DNA of 55,841 bases from Clostridia bacterium (GTDB taxonomy: Bacteria > Bacillota > Clostridia > Oscillospirales > Acutalibacteraceae): assembly GCA_017441385.1 (NCBI GenBank), contig JAFRXY010000062.1, positions 1 to 55,841 of the forward strand. The letters are read 5' to 3'. The translations under genes were made by a program, and so were the position numbers. This document shows positions 16,881 through 25,738 of this stretch, piece after piece (the stretch's first letter is position 1; each line of letters begins with the position of its first letter). The notes beneath the pieces are model-generated. The model worked only from the letters and a program-made list of their open reading frames with translations, did no database searches and had not been told where the DNA came from.

Positions 16881-18910
16881 GTCTGTATTCCAGAATGGCG
16901 GCACAGAACATCCGGAAAAACGCCCGCTTCTTTTTACCCAGAATCGGCACGGAGGCCGGACTGGTTACCTGCTTTTACATCATGCTCACGCTGGCACTGG
17001 ATGACAGAATCAGCCGCGTGAAAGGCGGCAATTACATTCCCACTTTCATGTGGATGGGAACGGCAATCCTCGCCCTGCTGTCGGTCGTGCTGATGCTATA
17101 CATCAACCGCTTCCTAATGAAGCAGCGCAAGCGTGAATTCGGTGTGTATAACGTGCTGGGCATGGAAAAGCGCCATGTGGGAAGAGTGCTTTTCTTTGAA
17201 AACACATTCAGCAGTCTGTTGTCGGTTGCCGGAGGGCTTCTGGTTGGAATGATCTTCTATAAGCTGTGTTCGCTGCTGATCTGCCGGCTGCTGCAAACCG
17301 GTATTGTGGCGGGATTCTATTATGTCTCGCCGACGACAGTCCTTCCCACCGCGGCGTTTTTTCTGCTGGTGGACGCGTTGGTCTTTCTGATCAACCGCGT
17401 CGGCATTGCGCTGATGAAGCCGGTGGAACTTCTGCAAGGCGGCAGCGTCGGCGAGAAGGAGCCGAAGGTGCGGTGGATTTTGCTGCTGCTCGGCGTGATG
17501 ATGCTCGGAGCCGGCTACTTCATAGCCCTGACAACCAAGTCGCCGCTCGAAGCGCTGGAATTCTTTTTCCTTTCTGTAATGCTGATTATCATCGGCACCT
17601 ATTTCCTCTTTGTGTCGGGCAGCATCTTTGTGCTGAAAGCGCTCAAGAGAAACGAGAAATTCTATTACCGTCCGCAGAATATGCCGGCTGTCGCGGGTCT
17701 TCTTTACCGCATGAAACAGAATGCCGTGGGGCTTGCCTCCATCGCGATTCTCTCCACCGGCGTGCTGGTCATGATCTCCACCACCATCACGCTTTACGCG
17801 GGAATGGAAGGCGTGCTTGACAAGAACTATCCGCATGAATTATACTTTGAAGCGGGTATTTCCAATGACGAGAACCAAACAACCTTTTTTCCTCCCGACG
17901 AGCTGGAAAGCATGCTGCGCTCAGCCGCCGAAAAAAACGGAGTAACAATAAAAACCGTCGAACAGAACGAATATCTCTACGCCGCCTATCTTCTCAAGGA
18001 CAACAGGCTGTATGTGTCAGGCGAAACGGACGATTACGACCTGACGGATGTGGGCAATTACTTCTTTATCACCCAGGAAGCCTACCGCAGGCTTTCGGGG
18101 GAGAATATCGACCTCAGAGGAAATCAGATCGCCGTCTGCTCCATCTATAATCCTTCGGGAATCAAAGAACTTACCGGAACGCTCGTTATTCACGGCGAGG
18201 AATATGAGATCAGGCAGAATCTGTATCATTATCCTATTTCCGCCAGCTACCTTGCGTCTTCCTTTGCCTGCTACGGCGTGGTGGTTTCCGATGAAGAAGC
18301 GCTGAACGGCATTTATCTTAAGCAGAAGGAAGCCAACGGACAGTATGCCTCCGAAATGACAAAGCGGATTGCCGTGACCTTTGCCGACCGCGAAAAGGCT
18401 GCCGCAGCGGGCGATTCTCTGGATGCTGACCTGCGCTCGGCTCTGCGAAAGAAGGCGGGTGACGACGCGGTTATCTCGTACAGCCTCGACACACGCTGGA
18501 AAGCCAAGGAAGCCATGCTGGGAATGTTCGGAACGCTGCTCTTTCTCGGCGTTCTGCTGGGAACCGTCTGTCTGTTCGCCACGGCGCTGATCATCTACTT
18601 CAAGCAGATTTCGGAAGGGTACGAGGACAGAAGCCGCTTTCAGATCATGGAGAAAATCGGCATGAGCCGGCAGGAGGTCATGCGCACGATACGCAGGCAG
18701 GTGCTGCTGGTATTCTTCCTGCCGCTGGCGGTCGCGGGACTTCACATGGCGGTGGTATTTCCGATGCTGACGGGAATACTGAGAGTGCTGATGCTGTTCA
18801 GCGTGAAGCTGTTTGTTTTCTGTTCGCTCGGCACCTTCGCGGTCTTTGCGCTGGTCTACACCCTGATTTACCTCGGAACGTCAAGAACCTACTACCGGAT
18901 CGTTCACTGA
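16877..18910 (+). CDS. BceB-like ABC permease with large extracellular domain
   Basis: 677 aa, FtsX-fold permease. One N-terminal membrane segment (about 20-40) and pairs near 50-75, 108-135, 150-175, 195-215 and 228-250 are visible. An FtsX-like repeat near 285-310 is followed by a soluble extracellular domain of about 220 residues (about 320-545; starts after MEGVLDKNY). Three C-terminal membrane segments lie at about 555-585, 610-640 and 645-670. The ten-segment layout with the large domain between segments 7 and 8 is the hallmark of BceB, which both senses the peptide and signals flux to the kinase. Confidence 0.93.
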   Translation: MSLYSRMAAQNIRKNARFFLPRIGTEAGLVTCFYIMLTLALDDRISRVKGGNYIPTFMWMGTAILALLSVVLMLYINRFLMKQRKREFGVYNVLGMEKRHVGRVLFFENTFSSLLSVAGGLLVGMIFYKLCSLLICRLLQTGIVAGFYYVSPTTVLPTAAFFLLVDALVFLINRVGIALMKPVELLQGGSVGEKEPKVRWILLLLGVMMLGAGYFIALTTKSPLEALEFFFLSVMLIIIGTYFLFVSGSIFVLKALKRNEKFYYRPQNMPAVAGLLYRMKQNAVGLASIAILSTGVLVMISTTITLYAGMEGVLDKNYPHELYFEAGISNDENQTTFFPPDELESMLRSAAEKNGVTIKTVEQNEYLYAAYLLKDNRLYVSGETDDYDLTDVGNYFFITQEAYRRLSGENIDLRGNQIAVCSIYNPSGIKELTGTLVIHGEEYEIRQNLYHYPISASYLASSFACYGVVVSDEEALNGIYLKQKEANGQYASEMTKRIAVTFADREKAAAAGDSLDADLRSALRKKAGDDAVISYSLDTRWKAKEAMLGMFGTLLFLGVLLGTVCLFATALIIYFKQISEGYEDRSRFQIMEKIGMSRQEVMRTIRRQVLLVFFLPLAVAGLHMAVVFPMLTGILRVLMLFSVKLFVFCSLGTFAVFALVYTLIYLGTSRTYYRIVH

Positions 18911-18932
18911 TTCATTGAAAAAAGGAGAAAAT

Positions 18933-19604
18933 ATGTACCGTATCTTACTTGTGGAAGACGACTTTGCCCTTTCCGCGGCAATTGAAAAAACCCTGACCGA
19001 TTACGGGAACGAGGTCAGAACCATAACGGATTTCCGCAATGTGACAGGGGAATTCAGCTCATACAAGCCCCATCTGGTGCTGCTGGACATCATGCTGCCC
19101 TATTACAACGGCTACCACTGGTGCGGTGAGATCCGGAAAATATCCAATGTGCCGATTGTTTTCATTTCCTCCGCGTCGGACAACATGAATATCGTCACCG
19201 CCATCGGTCTTGGCGGCGACGATTTCATATCCAAGCCGGTGGACCCGACCGTGCTCAACGCAAAGGTGCAGGCTGTGCTTCGCCGTGCATACGAAATCAG
19301 CGAAGCCGGCGGCATGCCGGAATTCCACGGCGCGTTTCTGAATGTTCATGACGCATCGGTGATTTTCGGCGGGAAGCACATCGAGCTCACCAAAAACGAA
19401 CTCCGTATTCTACAGATACTGCTGGAGCACAAGGGCAGGATTGTCAGCCGGGACGATCTGATGAATGCCCTCTGGCAAAGCGATCTGTATGTGGAGGAAA
19501 ATACACTTACCGTCAATGTCGCCCGTCTTCGCAAAAAGCTGAGCGAAAACGGGCTGAGCGACGTTATTGTGACAAAGCCGGGAAGCGGGTATATGATCGT
19601 ATGA
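18933..19604 (+). CDS. BceR-like response regulator
   Basis: 223 aa, OmpR/PhoB class. The receiver domain starts RILLVEDDFALS; the phospho-accepting Asp is in LVLLDIMLPYYNGY and the conserved Lys in ISKPVDP. The winged-helix output domain has LTKNELRILQILLEHKG and NTLTVNVARLRKKL. ATG 18933 follows AAAGGAG; an upstream in-frame ATG at 18915 is rejected because the family begins MYRILLVEDD. It likely activates the operon through the TGACA-N4-TGTCA site at 16019. Its stop overlaps the kinase ATG (ATGA). Confidence 0.93.
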   Translation: MYRILLVEDDFALSAAIEKTLTDYGNEVRTITDFRNVTGEFSSYKPHLVLLDIMLPYYNGYHWCGEIRKISNVPIVFISSASDNMNIVTAIGLGGDDFISKPVDPTVLNAKVQAVLRRAYEISEAGGMPEFHGAFLNVHDASVIFGGKHIELTKNELRILQILLEHKGRIVSRDDLMNALWQSDLYVEENTLTVNVARLRKKLSENGLSDVIVTKPGSGYMIV

Positions 19605-20632
19605 AACACATACACACACAGAACAGAAAAACCGAAATACTTCTTGACTGCCTGCGGCGATATAAAATCCCCGCAGGCTTCTTCCTGCTTGACAATGCTC
19701 TGAATTACGCCATTTTCCGGCTGTACGGACTGGATATGGAGCCTTTCGGATATGCCTTCGCGGTATCGTTTTTTGTCCTTATCGTGGCTTTTGCAGCCTT
19801 CCTTTTCAGGGAGAAACGGAAAGCCGATCGTCGTTTTTATCAATGTGAAAGTATTCTCACCGATTGGAATATGCTGCCGGAGGGAGAATCCCTTGCGGAG
19901 CGCGACTGCCGGAAGATGGTACAGTCCCTTGGCGCGGAAAACGAAAGGCTTGCCGCTTCCTTTGCCGAGGAACGCAAGAAAACGGAGGATTTTTACACCG
20001 CGTGGGTGCATCAGATCAAAACGCCCATCTCCGTGATGAAGCTCCGGCTGGGCGCGTCCGATCATCCCGACAGACAGGCGCTTCGGGAGGAGCTTTTCCG
20101 CATCGAACAGTACACGGCGATGGTGCTTGCATACCAGCGATTGGGGAGTCAGTCAAACGACCTGATGATTCAGGAGTATCCGCTCGACGGGCTGATCCGG
20201 GAGGTCATCAGGAAATACGCTTCCGGTTTCATCAGCAAAAAGCTCCGGCTGGAATATGCCGGGACGGATTTGATTATTGTGACCGATAAGAAATGGTTTG
20301 TCTGCATTCTGGAGCAGCTCATTTCCAATGCCCTGAAATACACGCCGTCGGGAACAGTATCCATTACCGTCTCGGAAGGGGTGCTTTCGGTCGCGGACAC
20401 CGGCATCGGCATCGCGCCGGAAGACCTGCCGCGTATTTTTGAAAAAGGCTATACCGGCGCAAACGGCCGACTGAATGACAAATCCAGCGGTCTCGGGCTG
20501 TATCTCTGCGGGGAAGCCGCCGCTCTGCTGGAAATTCCCATCGCCGCAAGAAGCCGCCCCGGCGAGGGAAGCTGCTTTTCTCTGCAATTGAGTGACAAAA
20601 CCGTCACCAAAAACACCTGTGGAAAGGTTTAG
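19601..20632 (+). CDS. BceS-like intramembrane-sensing histidine kinase
   Basis: 343 aa. Two membrane helices (about 22-42 and 49-70) joined by a very short loop, so there is no extracellular sensor domain; this is the family's diagnostic design and implies that the permease does the sensing. DHp motif HQIKTPISVMKLRLG carries the phospho-histidine. HATPase boxes are LISNALKYTPSG (N), VADTGIGI (G1) and SSGLGLYL (G2). In this operon the order is ATPase, permease, regulator, kinase. The gene ends at 20632 and a separate promoter begins at 20707. Confidence 0.93.
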   Translation: MKHIHTQNRKTEILLDCLRRYKIPAGFFLLDNALNYAIFRLYGLDMEPFGYAFAVSFFVLIVAFAAFLFREKRKADRRFYQCESILTDWNMLPEGESLAERDCRKMVQSLGAENERLAASFAEERKKTEDFYTAWVHQIKTPISVMKLRLGASDHPDRQALREELFRIEQYTAMVLAYQRLGSQSNDLMIQEYPLDGLIREVIRKYASGFISKKLRLEYAGTDLIIVTDKKWFVCILEQLISNALKYTPSGTVSITVSEGVLSVADTGIGIAPEDLPRIFEKGYTGANGRLNDKSSGLGLYLCGEAAALLEIPIAARSRPGEGSCFSLQLSDKTVTKNTCGKV

Positions 20633-20706
20633 GATCATTACCACCCGGGTAGTAAGGCACAGAAAAATGTCTCCGGGTAAATTTCTTAATATTTTCCCTC
20701 TTTCTC

Positions 20707-20735
20707 TTGCAATTGTATCTGACGTTTGCTATAAT
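20707..20735 (+). promoter_or_regulatory. Promoter of the oxidoreductase-glycosidase fusion gene
   Basis: TTGCAA (20707-20712), 17-nt spacer, TATAAT (20730-20735) with an upstream TGC giving a TGn extension. It is 72 bp before the ATG and independent of the Bce operon. Confidence 0.8.
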
Positions 20736-20806
20736 AGTACTCGCGTCACTACGGCAGGAAAATGTGATGTCTTTTTTATGGTCATAATTATGAGGTGGTT
20801 TTTGTA

Positions 20807-23284
20807 ATGATGTGTTTGAAGAACACAAAAATCGGCAAAGAAGTAAAGAAATACCGCTGGGGAATCGTCGGCACCGGCCGAATGGCAAATACATTCTGCA
20901 AGGCGCTGACACAGTCGGGAATTGCCGAAATAACGGCGGTCTGCTCCCGCACGCTGAAAAACGCGAAGAAGTTCGCCGTCAAATACGGCATTCCCGCGTC
21001 GTATGACAATGTGATGGAACTTGCATCGGATGATAATGTGGACATTGTCTATATTTGTACGCCCCATACCGATCACGCCGACAGCTCGCTGGCAGCCATT
21101 GCCTGCGGCAAGGCGGTGCTGTGTGAAAAGCCTATGGCGCTCAATTCCCGTCAGGCAAAAGCCGTTATCGAAGCGGCGAAGGAAAACAATGTGTTCTTCA
21201 TGGAGGCAATGTGGACGAGGTTTCTGCCGGCGATTATCAAGGCAGGCGAGTGGATCGACGAGGGTCTGATCGGCGAGGTGAAGGAAGTCAACGCTTCCTT
21301 CTTCGGCAAGACCAAATACGACACTTCCGACCGCGTGATCTCCTTTGAATTGGGCGGCGGAGCGTTGCTTGATATCGGCGTGTATAACATTTTTCTGGCT
21401 CAGTGGCTTCTGGGGGGACGTCCGGGCGACATCAAGTCCACCGTGGTGCACTGTGAGAACGGAATTGACTGGCAGTCAGCGGCGGTCATGAAATTCTACA
21501 AGGGCGGTACGGCTTCGGTTTCCTGCGGATTGGAGTACAGCGCCAACCACGCGGAGATTACAGGCACAAAAGGTGTGATTGTGCTGCCGGATTTTGTAAG
21601 GGCAAGCACGGCCTATGCGATCCGTGACAGCAAGATCATCCGTGAATACAGCGATTCCGACAGCACTGAAAAGAAATACGGCTACGAGATACGCCACGTC
21701 GCTGAATGCCTTGACAAGGGACTCACCGAGTCCCCGATGTACCCCACATGGATGTCGTTTGACATTCTGGATTCATGCGACAGACTCCGCGCCGACTGGC
21801 ATCAGGTCTATCCGGGGGACAATCACGTTCCCACCGTTCCGGAAAGGGTTCAGAAACCGGCGGAACCTGCCGCGCCATCCACCCCGGAGGTGCAGATACC
21901 GGTTATCGCAGATATTCCGGAAGAACTTCCCAAGGCGGTTCGAATGAGCAATGCGACGGACTGGTACCGCGACGCGGCGTTTTATCATATTTATCCGCTG
22001 GGATTCTGCGGTGAAAACCGGTACAATGATTTTTCCTCTCAGCCTACCGGCAAAATCAGAAGGGTCATTCCCTATGTAAAGCATATCCGAAAGCTCGGAG
22101 CGAACGCGGTGTATTTCGGCCCCGTGTTTGAATCCACCAAGCACGGATACGACACCGCCGACTACAGAATTATTGATCGCCGGCTCGGCACCAATAAGGA
22201 TTTTGCCGACGTCTGCGCGGAGCTGCACAAAAACGGCATCCGCGTCGTGCTCGACGGCGTATTCAATCATGTCGGAAGGGATTTCTGGGCGTTTCAGGAC
22301 GTCAAGCAGCACAAATGGGACTCGGCTTTCAAGGACTGGTTCAATGTCAAGTTCGACGGCAATTCCAATTACAATGACGGATTCTGGTACGAAGGCTGGG
22401 AAGGACATTATGATCTTGTCAAGCTGAATCTCAGAAATCCCGACGTCATGCGCCATATTTTCAGCTGCATTGAAGGCTGGGTCAATGAATTCGGCATCGA
22501 CGGTCTGCGCCTTGACGTTGCCTACTGCCTTGACCGGGATTTTTTGAAGGAATTGCACAGTTTCTGTAAAGGAAAATGGAACGGCTTCTTCCTGCTGGGA
22601 GAATGCCTGCACGGAGATTACAATATCTGGTGCAACGACGATATGCTGGATTCCGTCACTAATTACGAGTGCTACAAGGGACTCTATTCCTCCTTCAACT
22701 GTGCCAACATGCATGAGATAGGCTATTCCCTCAACCGGCAGTTTGCCGACGAGCAGTGGACCATTTACAAGGGCAAGAATCTCTACTGCTTTGCCGATAA
22801 TCACGACGTGACACGCATTGCCTCTATTCTCACTGACAAAAGCAATCTCCCGCTTGCTTACTCCCTTCTCTTTGCCATGCCGGGTATTCCCGCGGTCTAT
22901 TACGGCAGCGAATTCGGTTTGGAAGCCCAGAAGAGCCAGGGCGACGACGCGCTGCGTCCGGAATTCTCGGCAGAATTGGCGAAAGGCAGCAGCAACGCGC
23001 TTTCCGCGTATGTCAGTCGGCTGTATGCCGTGAGGGTCGCGACGCCCGCGCTCTGCCGCGGCGGCTACAAGCAGCTTCACATCAATTCCAAGCAGCTTGT
23101 CTTTCTCCGTCAGTTTGAAGGGGAGAGGGTGGTCTTCGCTGTGAATATGGATGAGGCGCCCTACACCGCTCATTTCGACGCCGGCGCAGGCAGCGGAACC
23201 GATCTCATCACAGGTCAGAAGGTCAGTCTCGGCGGTTCCTTGCAAATTCCCGCCAAGACAGCCTATATTATCAAGCTGAACTGA
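20807..23284 (+). CDS. Fusion protein: Gfo/Idh/MocA oxidoreductase + GH13 alpha-amylase family glycosidase
   Basis: 825 aa, one uninterrupted frame. Residues 15-335 are a Gfo/Idh/MocA dehydrogenase: Rossmann motif GIVGTGRMA (19-27), CEKP with the conserved Lys (K108), and GGGALLDIGVYNI, the form seen in dihydrodiol/sugar dehydrogenase members. Residues 340-380 are a Pro/Glu-rich linker. Residues 385-825 are a GH13 barrel: DAAFYHIYPLGF, VVLDGVFNHVG (region I), GLRLDVA (nucleophile D570), FLLGECLHG (acid E599), FADNHDVTR (D667), then a C-terminal beta domain. All catalytic residues for both halves appear intact. ATG 20807 follows AGGTGG; a GTG at 20795 overlaps the RBS. One possibility is coupled cleavage and oxidation or epimerisation of a glycoside product, but that is inference. 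No signal peptide, so it is cytoplasmic. Confidence 0.9.
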   Translation: MMCLKNTKIGKEVKKYRWGIVGTGRMANTFCKALTQSGIAEITAVCSRTLKNAKKFAVKYGIPASYDNVMELASDDNVDIVYICTPHTDHADSSLAAIACGKAVLCEKPMALNSRQAKAVIEAAKENNVFFMEAMWTRFLPAIIKAGEWIDEGLIGEVKEVNASFFGKTKYDTSDRVISFELGGGALLDIGVYNIFLAQWLLGGRPGDIKSTVVHCENGIDWQSAAVMKFYKGGTASVSCGLEYSANHAEITGTKGVIVLPDFVRASTAYAIRDSKIIREYSDSDSTEKKYGYEIRHVAECLDKGLTESPMYPTWMSFDILDSCDRLRADWHQVYPGDNHVPTVPERVQKPAEPAAPSTPEVQIPVIADIPEELPKAVRMSNATDWYRDAAFYHIYPLGFCGENRYNDFSSQPTGKIRRVIPYVKHIRKLGANAVYFGPVFESTKHGYDTADYRIIDRRLGTNKDFADVCAELHKNGIRVVLDGVFNHVGRDFWAFQDVKQHKWDSAFKDWFNVKFDGNSNYNDGFWYEGWEGHYDLVKLNLRNPDVMRHIFSCIEGWVNEFGIDGLRLDVAYCLDRDFLKELHSFCKGKWNGFFLLGECLHGDYNIWCNDDMLDSVTNYECYKGLYSSFNCANMHEIGYSLNRQFADEQWTIYKGKNLYCFADNHDVTRIASILTDKSNLPLAYSLLFAMPGIPAVYYGSEFGLEAQKSQGDDALRPEFSAELAKGSSNALSAYVSRLYAVRVATPALCRGGYKQLHINSKQLVFLRQFEGERVVFAVNMDEAPYTAHFDAGAGSGTDLITGQKVSLGGSLQIPAKTAYIIKLN

Positions 23285-23304
23285 TGGCTTATTTATCAAT
23301 AACG

Positions 23305-23345
23305 AAAAAAGCCGGACGGGGCACAATGTCCTGTCCGGCTTTTTA
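23305..23345. terminator. Bidirectional terminator between convergent genes
   Basis: AAAAAGCCGGAC pairs with GTCCGGCTTTTT, a 12-bp stem (apart from the loop side) flanked by A and T runs. It serves the fusion gene and the convergent fprA. Confidence 0.9.
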
Positions 23346-23369
23346 AATGCAGTTTGAATCAATCGGAAG

Positions 23370-24530
23370 TTACTTGAGCAGCTCGTCGGCGAGCTTGACC
23401 ATGGAATCGGGGATTTCACCCTTGAGGGACGACTTGATGGAAACGACGGTGTCCAGCACTTTGATGTTCTTCATGCCTTCCAACTGCGTTTTCATCAGTC
23501 TGGCGGCCGCCGGTGCCCATGTGCCGTTCTCCATGAGGGCGACCGTACGCTTCTGGTAGTCCTTGGATTTGAGAAGGTTGAGGAAACGCTCCATCGGAGT
23601 GAAGAGTCCCATGTTGTAGGTCGAGCAGGCCAGCACCATTCTGTCGTAACGGAAGGCGTCTTCAACGGCCTCGGCGATGTCCTCGCGGGAAAGATCGGCG
23701 ATGGAAACTTTTTCCGCGCCCTTGCTTTCCAGCAGTTCTTTCAGCTGCATGGCGGCGGCGGCAGTATTGCCGTGAATGGAAGCGTAGGCGATGAATATGC
23801 CCTTGTCTTCCGGCTCATAGCTGCTCCAGACACGGTATTTGTCAATGTAGTAGCTGATATTCTCTGTGAGAACGGGGCCATGCAGCGGACAGATAATCTG
23901 AATGTCGAGCGTGTCCGCCTTTTTGATGACAGACTGCACCTGTGCGCCGTACTTGCCTACAATATTGAAGTAATAGCGGCGTGCCTCACATGCCCAGTCC
24001 TCGTCAGTGTCGAGCGTGCCGAACTTGCCGAACGCGTCGGCGGTGAAGAAAATCTTGTCCTTGCTGTCATAGGTCATCATGACTTCCGGCCAGTGTACCA
24101 TGGGCGTCATGGTGAAAGTCAGGGTGCGGGAGCCAAGATTGAGAGTCTCGCCTTCCTTGACAACGATCTTCCGGTCGGAGATATCATAGGAATAGAACTG
24201 GTCGTAAAAAGCGAAGGTCTTGGCATTGCCCACGATCTTCATCTCAGGGAACATCTCTGCAATGGCCTGAACGGTGCCGGTATGGTCAGGTTCCATGTGG
24301 GAGATAACCAGATAATCCGGTTTCCTGTCGCCGAGAGCCTCTTTGACATTGGACAGCCAGTCCGCTGATTTGCGATTGTCCGCTGTTTCGAAAATACAGA
24401 TCTTCTCGTCCATGATGGCATAGGAATTGTATGCCATACCGTTGGGGACTTCAAACTGACTTTCAAAGAGATCGAGGTCGGCGTCGTCGCAGCCGATGTA
24501 GATAACGGAATCGGTAATATTCTTAACCAA
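23370..24530 (-). CDS. fprA: FprA-type flavodiiron protein (A-type flavoprotein)
   Basis: 386 aa. The N-terminal metallo-beta-lactamase-like diiron domain has HMEPDHTG (H-x-E-x-D-H core), a further ligand in MVHWPEVMM, and CPLHGPV. The C-terminal flavodoxin domain begins around residue 248 (IFIAYASIHGNTAAAAMQL, FMN phosphate loop). Such proteins reduce O2 to water, and sometimes NO, with electrons from rubredoxin or a similar donor, protecting anaerobes. No rubredoxin gene is adjacent. The TTG at 24530 is preferred over a TTG at 24539 because GAGGA (24544-24540) abuts the latter and is 9 nt from the former; the resulting MVKNITDSVIYIG fits the family. Confidence 0.93.
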   Translation of the reverse strand: MVKNITDSVIYIGCDDADLDLFESQFEVPNGMAYNSYAIMDEKICIFETADNRKSADWLSNVKEALGDRKPDYLVISHMEPDHTGTVQAIAEMFPEMKIVGNAKTFAFYDQFYSYDISDRKIVVKEGETLNLGSRTLTFTMTPMVHWPEVMMTYDSKDKIFFTADAFGKFGTLDTDEDWACEARRYYFNIVGKYGAQVQSVIKKADTLDIQIICPLHGPVLTENISYYIDKYRVWSSYEPEDKGIFIAYASIHGNTAAAAMQLKELLESKGAEKVSIADLSREDIAEAVEDAFRYDRMVLACSTYNMGLFTPMERFLNLLKSKDYQKRTVALMENGTWAPAAARLMKTQLEGMKNIKVLDTVVSIKSSLKGEIPDSMVKLADELLK

Positions 24531-24580
24531 AATAATCAATCCTCACTGTCTGTTTTTTGTAGTATAAGACTACTGCTTAC

Positions 24581-24609
24581 ATTATATCAGTTGTTTATAA
24601 AAAAGTCAA
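24581..24609 (-). promoter_or_regulatory. fprA promoter
   Basis: On the minus strand TTGACT (24609-24604), 17-nt spacer, TATAAT (24586-24581), about 50 nt upstream of the TTG start. Confidence 0.85.
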
Positions 24610-24652
24610 TGTTAATAATGAGAGTTTCAGCGGTGCAAATCTGACCATGTGA

Positions 24653-25738
24653 TTATGGAGTAAGCTTCACCGTGAAAACGGTGCCCTTGCCGGGTTCGCT
24701 CTTGACGGTAATTCCGGCGTCGGCCAGTTCGGCAATACGCTTGACGATGGCCAATCCGAGTCCGTTGCCTTCGGATTTGTGTGAAGTGTCGCACTGGTAG
24801 AATTTGTCGAATATCCTGTGCAGCGCTTCCCCGTTCATTCCGTCACCCGTGTCGGCGATGTCGACACGGATATACCCCTGCTTCTGTCTGAGTCTGACAG
24901 TTACTCTGCCGCCGGGAGGGGAAAATTTGATGGCGTTCCCAATGAGATTCAGCCACATCTGCGCCAGCATTTCCTCGTTGAAGTTGTATTTGATTTCGCT
25001 CAGATCAAGCTCCATTCCGATGTTTCGCGCCGTCCATTCCTTTTCGAGCAGCAGGACGGTGCGTCTGATCTGCTCGTCAAGGTAGAATTCCGTCCGGTCG
25101 GTGACGATCTGCTGATTCTCAAATTTCGTTAGAATGAGAATATTCGAGGAAAGCCGCGCCAGCCGGTCGGATTCATAGGCAATGATGTCGGTGTATTCCT
25201 TCCGCTGTTCGTCAGAAAGGGTGTGCTGGTCATTGTCCCTTTGCAGCTGCCTTGCAAAACCGCGAATCGACACGATCGGCGTCTTGAATTCGTGCGAAAA
25301 GCTGTTGATAAAATCATTCCGGAAAAGCTCGGTAGCTTCCAGCTCATCCGCCATGCCGTTGAAGCTGTTCATGAGGTTGTTCAGCTCTCCGATGGCGGAA
25401 TGCTCCCGCAGCCGCACCTTGAAATTCCCCTGCCGTATCGCTTCATTGGCCTCGATGATCCTTCTGAGGGGGTTGATGAACAGCTTGCCCACAAAGACCG
25501 CCATGATCGTGCCGATGATCATACAGGAAAAGATAACGATGACCGGCAGAATCAGCGGCGTCAGCGCGGCGGAGGGAATGAAATCCAGCGAGTACAGAAT
25601 AAGATAGATGCCAGCGGTGATGAAGCCCGCCGATACCAGAATGAGCAGTACCAGCAGGGTATAAGCGGTTCTGAGCGAACGCAGGGAATGAATGCGCTTT
25701 TTGGTTTCCTTCGCTTTTTCCACAAATCGGTCGCTCAT
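24653..25738 (-). CDS. Sensor histidine kinase with HAMP domain
   Basis: 361 aa. Two membrane helices (about 26-50 and 60-85) with only about ten residues between them, so no sizeable sensor domain. HAMP (about 85-140), DHp box FSHEFKTPIVSIRGFARQL, then HATPase motifs LIGNAIKFSPPGG (N), IADTGDGM (G1) and GNGLGLAIV (G2). The ATG overlaps the response regulator stop (25738/25735). Last gene of the DUF815-mrnC-RR-HK operon. The signal is unknown. Confidence 0.93.
   Translation of the reverse strand: MSDRFVEKAKETKKRIHSLRSLRTAYTLLVLLILVSAGFITAGIYLILYSLDFIPSAALTPLILPVIVIFSCMIIGTIMAVFVGKLFINPLRRIIEANEAIRQGNFKVRLREHSAIGELNNLMNSFNGMADELEATELFRNDFINSFSHEFKTPIVSIRGFARQLQRDNDQHTLSDEQRKEYTDIIAYESDRLARLSSNILILTKFENQQIVTDRTEFYLDEQIRRTVLLLEKEWTARNIGMELDLSEIKYNFNEEMLAQMWLNLIGNAIKFSPPGGRVTVRLRQKQGYIRVDIADTGDGMNGEALHRIFDKFYQCDTSHKSEGNGLGLAIVKRIAELADAGITVKSEPGKGTVFTVKLTP

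Noticed and set aside
21773-23419. A 548-codon minus-strand frame opposite the fusion gene
   Set aside because: It is antisense to a gene with conserved catalytic motifs and runs through the bidirectional terminator; a shadow of GC-rich codon bias.
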